A stretch of DNA of 64,000 bases, taken from the NCBI GenBank assembly GCA_030549495.1, contig JAUIRK010000242.1, positions 124,001 through 188,000 on the forward strand, in the 5' to 3' direction. The position numbers and the translations under genes are program-made. Position 1 is the stretch's first letter. Each line of letters starts with the position of its first letter. The stretch comes from Nectonema munidae. Its lineage: Eukaryota > Nematomorpha > Nectonematoida > Nectonematidae. A model generated the notes under the pieces. That model was given only the letters and a program-made list of their open reading frames with translations. It did not search any database and was not told where the DNA came from. Shown here piece after piece: positions 57,301 to 64,000 of this stretch.

Positions 57301-59489
57301 TGTCATTTGAGGATCAAATTATCCGAGACCAAACGGTTAGAGACGAAATTTTTTCGATATTTTCTTACCAAACCCACGCTAAAATCGTTTCTTGTCACCC
57401 CACCTTTCAAAGGGATACTATTGAAAAAGACAGCTAAAGTGTAAACACAGAGAAATCTGTTTACAACGAAAACGAAGAAAAAAATTCCTGCCTGCTTAAC
57501 ACCTCTTTTTTGTTATGTTTTTGTTAACGAAATTTCAGTCATTATAAATTAACCTGATAAAACAACCACGGAACTTTACTGATGTGTCCGAATGCCTCGC
57601 ATCTTTAAAAGGGTATGGTTTAACTAATGCTTCTTTATTTCAATCGTATAGCGGAATTACCAGATGGTATTATGACCAAGCGCTACAGTGTCGTAAAACA
57701 CCTATTGATCCCAAGACCTCTTTCTCGTAATAACTTTGTTTTTCATACTTATGACTTTTATATTCACTAATGACATGCAATTATATGTTTTATTGGCAAG
57801 TGCGTATGAATATAATTTAGATTTACATTTGTGTAACACATGTTTTTATTACCAAGCATAGGGAGTAAGAGTAAGATTTAAGAATGAATAAGTATATCTG
57901 TTACTCCATTACTGATATGGAGTCACTGAATGCATCCCATTCTTAAAAACTAACATGATTTGATTTAATGTTGATATTTTAGTTCAGCCTTTTGTTTCAC
58001 CTAGTCGTCGTTTTACATTTTATTGATATTAGCTTAGTAATTAATTAATCTAATAATGTAACTAAACTCGTAAACTTTGCTTGATGTTTGGCAAAATATT
58101 TTTAGGGACTATTTTTTACTCCAGAGTACTGTATGTAAGTGTAACTCCCCATACTTCTTTACTACACTCTTTCTATATTATTACAAATTTTTGTATTTCA
58201 AAATAAAACATATTTTCTTCACAAATGTTTGTTTCTTTTTGTCCCTCCTGATATAACGAAACTAAATGACCTACTTCCACCATGATAGTGCGTTATAGCT
58301 ATCGATTTTACTCTATTAAATTCAAGTAAAAGTATTGAACAAAGTGGAATTGCTAAAGGAAAAATTAGGAATAAAGAGGATGCATTCTCTTTCAAGATAA
58401 AATTGTTATGCTATGATTTTTGATTGCTCAATATATAAAGTATAACATTTGATTCTATGAATATACACGTTTTGTTTGACGAAAAATTTTTCCCTTGAAA
58501 AGGTTGTTGTTGCTGGTGTTGCTTCAATATAAGATATTTTCATGATTGCATCCAATTTGTGAATACTTCAAATAAAATTTGCACAAGTATTTTAATTGCC
58601 ATATAATTACGTTATTATGTGCGACAAAGCTGGTTTTGTGAAAGTTTAGCGACATAAAATTGGATAATTTTTCTCATTTATTTTTCCATTCTTTGTGATG
58701 TCTGCAAACTTTGCCTAAGAATTTTTTAAAATGAATACAATTTTCTTTACAAAAAGCGCGACATCTTTCCATATACGAATGGAAAATAATAATAAAAATA
58801 ATTGATGATGAAAATATTTTATCTATCAAGAATCATAATTTTGCATCTTCTTTTTCAAAGTTGAAATTCAAATTTATGGGGACTATGATTTAAATGCTTG
58901 CTTTTACGCGAAAAAATTGATCCATGCTAGTTTTATTTGTGTGAAGCTTTTTCTTCAAAATTTCAACCTTGAGAATTATTTGATCAAGATGATTTATTTT
59001 TTCAAATTTTATTCTTCAGGCTTCTTCAGTGTTTTGCACAATATTTTAATTTATTCTTTCCAAAAATGATAACTTATTTATCGATAACACTGAATTTAAG
59101 ATTTGTAATTTATACCACCTTTCACGTTATTTTGCCTCTACCTTTTTTTTTTAACAATTGTTCAGTTTTATTTAAATTGGCGCCATATTTCTTTAAAATA
59201 AAAAATATTCAGAATTAAAAAATAAGATAAAAAAACTACATTTGAAATAGAGAAATATTTTATCACGTAATATCTATGGAAGCCATGTCAATGAAATCTT
59301 AACGCGGTGAAAATCTAAGAAAATGACACTTTGCATATATATGTGTGAAATTAGTAAATACCTTGGTTATATATCATTTTTATTTTTTTTACCAATTCTA
59401 AATCATCTTAAATAAATTTGAGATAATTTTTAATTTGAAAAAAATATCGAAATTTAATTACCTATATTCTATTTTTTGTAATGATATTA
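54366..59489. other. AT-rich non-coding stretch
   Basis: No gene supported in about 5 kb. At 54589-54705 lies a further palindrome-MITE relative (starts CCCTTTAGGACCAATAGG, palindrome GGACACCAGCGTCC at 54606-54619). Confidence 0.4.
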
Positions 59490-60019
59490 GAATCTAAGTG
59501 TCTTTTCGTTTAGACGGCCACATCAAGTAATCGCCATTTCGTCTGCCTTTTATAGTTATGTCCTGGTTGCCAAATTCTAAGGAAAATTCTCTGCGTTTAC
59601 CCATATTTTGTTGTTTATAAAAGGAAACGGAAATTAAAAAAAAAATTACTTTATTTATCGATAAAAAATTAATAACTTTAATGGATATTAAGAATAGTTT
59701 TATTTAAGCAAAGGAATAAAATTGGCAATATCTGAATAAACTTTTCCCTCGGAATATAGCACTTTGTTACTTTTGCGCCAAAGAAATTCGCATATGTATG
59801 AATCGATTACACTAACCACTCTTTATTATCAAGTTTTTTGTCCTGATTTCAAATATTATGTCAAATTTGCTCCAACACGTATAGTTTTTTTTGTAATTAC
59901 ATTTTTAAAATATCAATTTTACTGCTTTTTAACGAAATTTATATATAGAGATTAAAATATAATAAGTAGAATTTTTTTTAACAAAAAAACTTTTTATAGA
60001 GTTTATTTTGCATATATTT

Positions 60020-60262
60020 TCAGGTAATAATAGGTTTTTTTTTTTTCATTCTTTTAAATTTATTCTTACTTTTTCGTTGTAAAAACCAACAGTAATCTCC
60101 CATCATATTTGGGTTAAATTTTCCTTGATATCTTTTTTCCATTATTGCAATTTCTTGATGAAAACGTTCACCATGTTCATCGCTGGCAGAACCTAAATTT
60201 TCAGGAAAAAAGTCTAAATGAGAATGTACAAAGTGTATCTTAAAAATTTTGCGAAATCCCAC
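60020..60262 (-). pseudogene. Foreign coding segment fused after the Merlin transposase
   Basis: An 80-residue frame: VGFRKIFKIHFVHSHLDFFP, then ENLGSASDEHGERFHQEIAI and MEKRYQGKFNPNMMGDYCWF, ending in a Lys-rich tail. I recall this HSHLxFFPENLG-SDEHGERFHQ-MEKRYQG pattern as a conserved C-terminal motif of uncharacterised, probably element-encoded proteins in arthropods; I cannot name the family. It starts at the very point where the Merlin frame departs from its consensus (SIESLW) and is in a different frame, so it looks like a separate sequence joined inside the Merlin element. Confidence 0.55.
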
Positions 60263-61070
60263 AACGATTCTATAGAGTTAGTGTGTTCTCCAGTTTCAGG
60301 GTCTTTGAAATATTTTGAATGGTCAACAGTTAGATGCTTGTACGCCATGCCTTTTAGGGATGTAATGCCAGCATATGCCCCCCCCCTCCATTTAACGGAA
60401 ATAATTGTCGTTCCCGGTAAAATACACTCTTTTATAATAGATAGAAGAGTCTCAGCGGATATATCGGGAACAGCGTACATGAAGCATGCGCCCGTTTCTC
60501 GGCATATTCCACCATATAACCATTGCTGGAGATAAATTCTGCCCACATTGCACTTTCTTCTCGAGAAGCCCCTTGTCCTCCAATTTGCACAGGATTTCGG
60601 AGCAGTGAATCCGCACACACTTCACACATATAATTTTTCCAATCAGTGTACGCTATATTGGACATTTTAAGGTGTTTTTCACAAAAATTTGTTGCGACAA
60701 GTTCATGACACCATGCATGAATAAAATAAACAATCGTTTTAAAAGGTCAACGAGTACCTACTAACCACGTATCGCGTCTCAGTCCCAACTTAGTTCTGCA
60801 CAAACTTTTATTGCATCGCCAACGTGATAAATCATGCTTCAACCCATTTAAGATCAAGCAAAGCAGACGACTTTAGTAATTCCTATTTAATTCCATTTAA
60901 ATTAGGAATTCGTCTGCGTTCCCTTTGGCAACATTGGTGGTAAATGGGTTAAATGCCTATTTGCACACAGTCTCTCCTGGTGCAACACTCCCTTATCTTG
61001 TAAGTAACAAATAGCTTTTTCTTCAGTGCTCACTTTTGCAGCCAATTCGTAAACAGATAGCATTAAATAA
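60214..61070 (-). pseudogene. Merlin transposase (DDE_Tnp_IS1595/ISXO2 type)
   Basis: N-terminal pieces: AICYLQDKGVLHQERLCANR (about 61030-60965), then, beyond the nested MITE, HDLSRWRCNKSLCRTKLGLR and DTWLVGTR with Cys pairs of the zinc-ribbon type. Then TIVYFIHAWCHELV, SNIAYTDWKNYMCEVCADSL, VQIGGQG. The catalytic core is in the frame 60618-60214: RKCNVGRIYLQQWLYGGICR, ETGACFMYAVPD, ETLLSIIKECILPGTTIISV, HLTVDHSKYFKDPETGEHTN and SIESLW. The family has D or DE around IISDEW; here it reads IISVKWRG, so that Asp is lost. At least one frame change near 60560-60600 and a stop near 60750 disable it. It ends abruptly after SIESLW; the usual tail is missing. Confidence 0.85.
60843..60948 (+). mobile_element. 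piggyBac-type MITE (GCAGACGA family), short copy F inside Merlin
   Basis: 106 bp; TCAA at left, TTAA at right. Ends CCCATTTAAGATCAAG and, inverted, CCCATTTACCACCAATG. The middle differs from other copies: AATTCCTATTTAA and TTTAAATTAGGAATT form a stem. Nested in the N-terminal part of the Merlin transposase, so younger than Merlin. Confidence 0.8.
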
Positions 61071-61158
61071 ATAACTATAAAAATAAATAACTATATAAAA
61101 GGCAGACAAAATGGTGATTACTTGAAGTGGCCGTCTAAACGAAAAGACTCGAATCTAG

Positions 61159-64000
61159 TAAAAAAGTAATACAAAACAGTGAAGAAATTAAAATCGCAAG
61201 AAAATAAATTACAATGCATCCTAAAATAACTCCTTCAGGTATAGATTTTCTAAAATTAATTTTCTGTTTCTCCTTTCCAATGAGTTTTATGCACTTAAAG
61301 CAGACCATCTTTATTTAATAGGGTGTCCTATTGTGCCGTAAAAGGTTATATATCGAAAAAATGCTTTGAAGCATTTTTCTTACTTTATTAGATTTTTGAT
61401 TGATAGCTGAATGCCGATTGTGATTGAAAATTTTTGTAAATGCAACATAAATTTGCGTTGAAAATTCAAACTTATTGGAATATTTGTTGAAATTTTCTTT
61501 ATAAATATTTTTATAGAAACATTTATTTAACACTATTTCTAAAATAAATTGAAATAATGGTTAGTGATAGTATTTCAGAAAGCTCATATAGAATGCCAAA
61601 ACAGATCCGAAAAAAGACAAATTAAAATTGAAAAAAGAGAAAGTATAGATTAAAATGGTTATGTGAGTAAATAATCCTTTTTATTAATATGTCAAGTGCT
61701 TTCAAAATATTTTTATTTATGCTAAACTTTGAAATTACTTCATTTATAAGATTCTTATATATACTAGTTATAATGTAAAAATTATGAAGAATATCAAAAA
61801 TAAAAGAATCACAAAGAAACATATCAAAAAATGCGATGAACGAGATGACTGCTACTAAAAAGGAAAAGTAACAAAGTCTTGTCTTTCAGAAAAAAATTTT
61901 TTGATCGAAGAGTTATCTCAATCTACCAAGAAGAAATACCTCTGATGATAACACTACCTTTTTCACTTTGGACATCCCATTAAATTTTTCTTTCAAGAAT
62001 TTTAATTTTAATGTATCTTCATTAAATGTTTGAGGAGCAGAGAGGTAAATTTTCTTACTGGACTCCAATTTGACAGAGTGAAACAATTATTTCTTTGTTT
62101 TTCACTAAACCCTAATTCAATTTAAAAAAATTTTTAAGATAGCTTTTTTCAATTGGATTCATCATAACAGAATGCGTTGATCAAAATACTCTTTCCTAGC
62201 ATCTTATAAGCACTCATCAGTTGTTCTATTGTTTGCATTAGAAACAAGGCTCATCTCTCTCTTTATCCACATTTTTGAAGCTTTATTTAACTACGACAAA
62301 ATAAACGGTGATCAACCTCTCAAAAACGAGGAAATTGCTTTCTAGTGTACTTTTATTGAGAATCTTTATATCTTCTGATTTCTTTTGGCAGAAAGACACC
62401 TGCTTAGCCAGCTTTGAAAACGAAATACTTTTTTACCTGTAGATTGAATAAAATTGGCCAATTTTTTCTCTAGGTAACTGGTATTCACGAATTTCCAATA
62501 ATATCTACTTATCGTTGCATATACGTAGAAGGTAATTACGCTCTCAACTAGGAAATAATTACCTGTATCCTTCCTCCACAAGATTGCAATTAAGTGAGTC
62601 GCAGGATTTATACGCGCCTCATTATGCTTATTTATATTCTTCATCTATCCACATCCATTCTATATTATATAGAGAGAGAAGGATGGATGGATGGACAAAT
62701 AAATACACGCAATAACATACATGTATATAGGAAATATCCTAGCAGATTATCTTAATTACTTTTTTGATAAAATTTCAATACTTTCCTATATATATATATA
62801 AGACTCTTTCTCATTAAAATAGATAGGCGAAAGTCTTTTCATAATCACAGTAATAATTACGACTTGTTTGCTGTATCATCATTATCTCCATTATATTGTT
62901 TTATTATTATCATTATCATTATCTTTATTTTCATTCAATATTTGCCAATATTCCCATTGTAAATAAGAAATTGGCAAAGTGAAGATGTTGAAACATGTGA
63001 TATGATATAATACACCGAGATAAATTATAGCATTAAGGATAATCTGTATAGCAAAATGAAGGATTAGTATCGTCAGCAACTTCTTATTAATTTACTACCA
63101 AAGAAATCGGATTACCCGTTCTGTCCATCAAACTCATTGTGTTCGGCAGTTGGTTATTAAATTGATTTCTTTTTCTTCTCTTCAATGAAGATATAAAAAT
63201 TTACACGTACGTATATATGTGTGGACCATTTTCACTAATAAAGTCCTTATGGTCAATGTTTGCGCAGCTAATTTCGTTCTCTTGTGCGTGCTTGCTAATT
63301 TTTAAATGTGTAAGTCTACTACTAATTTTTTTTAATATAAAAAATTTACGTCTACGCTTTTTTATGTGAGGACCTAGTATACTTATTCATTCTTAAACTT
63401 CTCTTACTCAAAGAGATAATATAATAGCAGGATATGACAAGACAATTTTTGCTGATTAAGATTTTAGGATTTTTGAGGTACTTTTTAGGTGCTGGGTTTC
63501 AAATATTAAATCCATTTTCTTCTAAAAAAAAAAAGAATCAAGTTTTTATTCCATAGCAGAAATATGTTTCAGGATGTACTGTAAAAAGAACTTCTTGGCT
63601 TAGAATTGTTTATTGAGTTCTAAAATTTAAATCTTGAATTTTTCAATATTTTAACTTTTGTAATAGAAAACAAGAGTAATATTGACAAATGTAATAAGAA
63701 TTTAATCTTAATATTTTGTTCTATTGACTTTGATATCTCTATACTTGGTATTCTCCATGTTCATTTTAAGTTTCCGAGATTACCAGGAAGTTCAAAAAAC
63801 TAACCTTTATGCTCATATTGAAACATAAAAGATAAAACTTTCAAGTAAATTTTTCACTAAATCTTCAAAGTTTTTATCTCTTTTTTCCCATATAAAATAC
63901 TTTCACAACTGCGTCAAACACATTTCATGTTCATTGAGTTTGTAAAGCTTCGCCATTTTATACTTTCCTTTTGAATAGGTGTTGCATAAAACATACGAGC
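61159..64000. other. AT-rich non-coding stretch to window end
   Basis: No gene supported. Simple repeats: GGAT run near 62682-62695, TA run near 62790, ATTATC run near 62900-62925. Confidence 0.4.

Larger units (their letters stand above)
59490..61158 (-). mobile_element. Merlin (IS1016-like) DNA transposon
   Basis: Element body 59498-61150 (1653 bp). Inverted repeats of about 57 bp: left GTGTCTTTTCGTTTAGACGG, right inverted GAGTCTTTTCGTTTAGACGG, both continuing through GCCAC, TTCGTCTGCC-like and TTTTATAG sequence. The flanks GAATCTAA (59490-59497) and GAATCTAG (61151-61158) match in seven of eight bases, in line with the 8-9 bp duplications of Merlin. It carries the transposase below, a nested piggyBac MITE at 60843-60948, and an unrelated coding segment at 60020-60262. 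Confidence 0.88.

Noticed and set aside
1-64000. CRISPR arrays, operons or bacterial genes
   Set aside because: No regularly spaced repeats and no bacterial-style gene clusters; the introns and element types are those of an animal genome.

Overview
The window is AT-rich animal DNA with short exons, GT-AG introns and a dense load of transposable-element fossils. The mix (piggyBac, hAT, Merlin, pogo/Tigger, a LINE, tRNA-derived SINEs) fits an invertebrate, plausibly an arthropod or crustacean such as a copepod. The species is inference; no taxonomic marker is visible.

One host gene is convincingly present. A plus-strand orthologue of the deubiquitinase USP12/USP46 is spread over about 15-17 kb. 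Eight coding exons (7291-7371, 10261-10537, 13079-13159, 14589-14827, 15755-15918, 20143-20281, 20343-20483, 22377-22511) join in one frame with matching phases. They give 418 residues with the catalytic Cys, His and Asp boxes and two zinc-finger CxxC pairs. A likely ninth element is a start codon at 5672-5674 lying directly against a GTAAGA donor, which would give an N-terminus beginning MGTNFS. The protein should work as the USP12/46 catalytic subunit, a family known to be activated by WDR48/UAF1 and WDR20.

Region 1-4860 holds a piggyBac remnant cut by the window edge and a nearly full-length CR1/L2-like LINE on the minus strand, itself split by a tRNA-derived SINE with a 14-bp target duplication. 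The USP introns carry two SINEs (one split by a pogo/Tigger transposon), a hAT remnant, a piggyBac MITE, a piggyBac transposase remnant, a 325-bp inverted-repeat element and several short dispersed repeats.

From about 22.5 kb to the end I see no host protein-coding gene. The stretch is AT-rich non-coding DNA with hAT MITEs (8-bp target duplications), LINE tails, piggyBac MITEs, a piggyBac transposase interrupted by a MITE-LINE-MITE composite, a 1.2-kb hAT element and a Merlin transposon with clear termini and an out-of-place second coding segment. Three GC-richer blocks (26.3-26.8, 42.5-43.4 and 53.1-53.7 kb) may be regulatory or untranslated sequence.

The most unusual signals are the composite insertion inside the piggyBac gene, a family of short TTAA-flanked MITEs in which a terminal palindrome changes sequence between copies but stays self-complementary, and the chimeric Merlin element.
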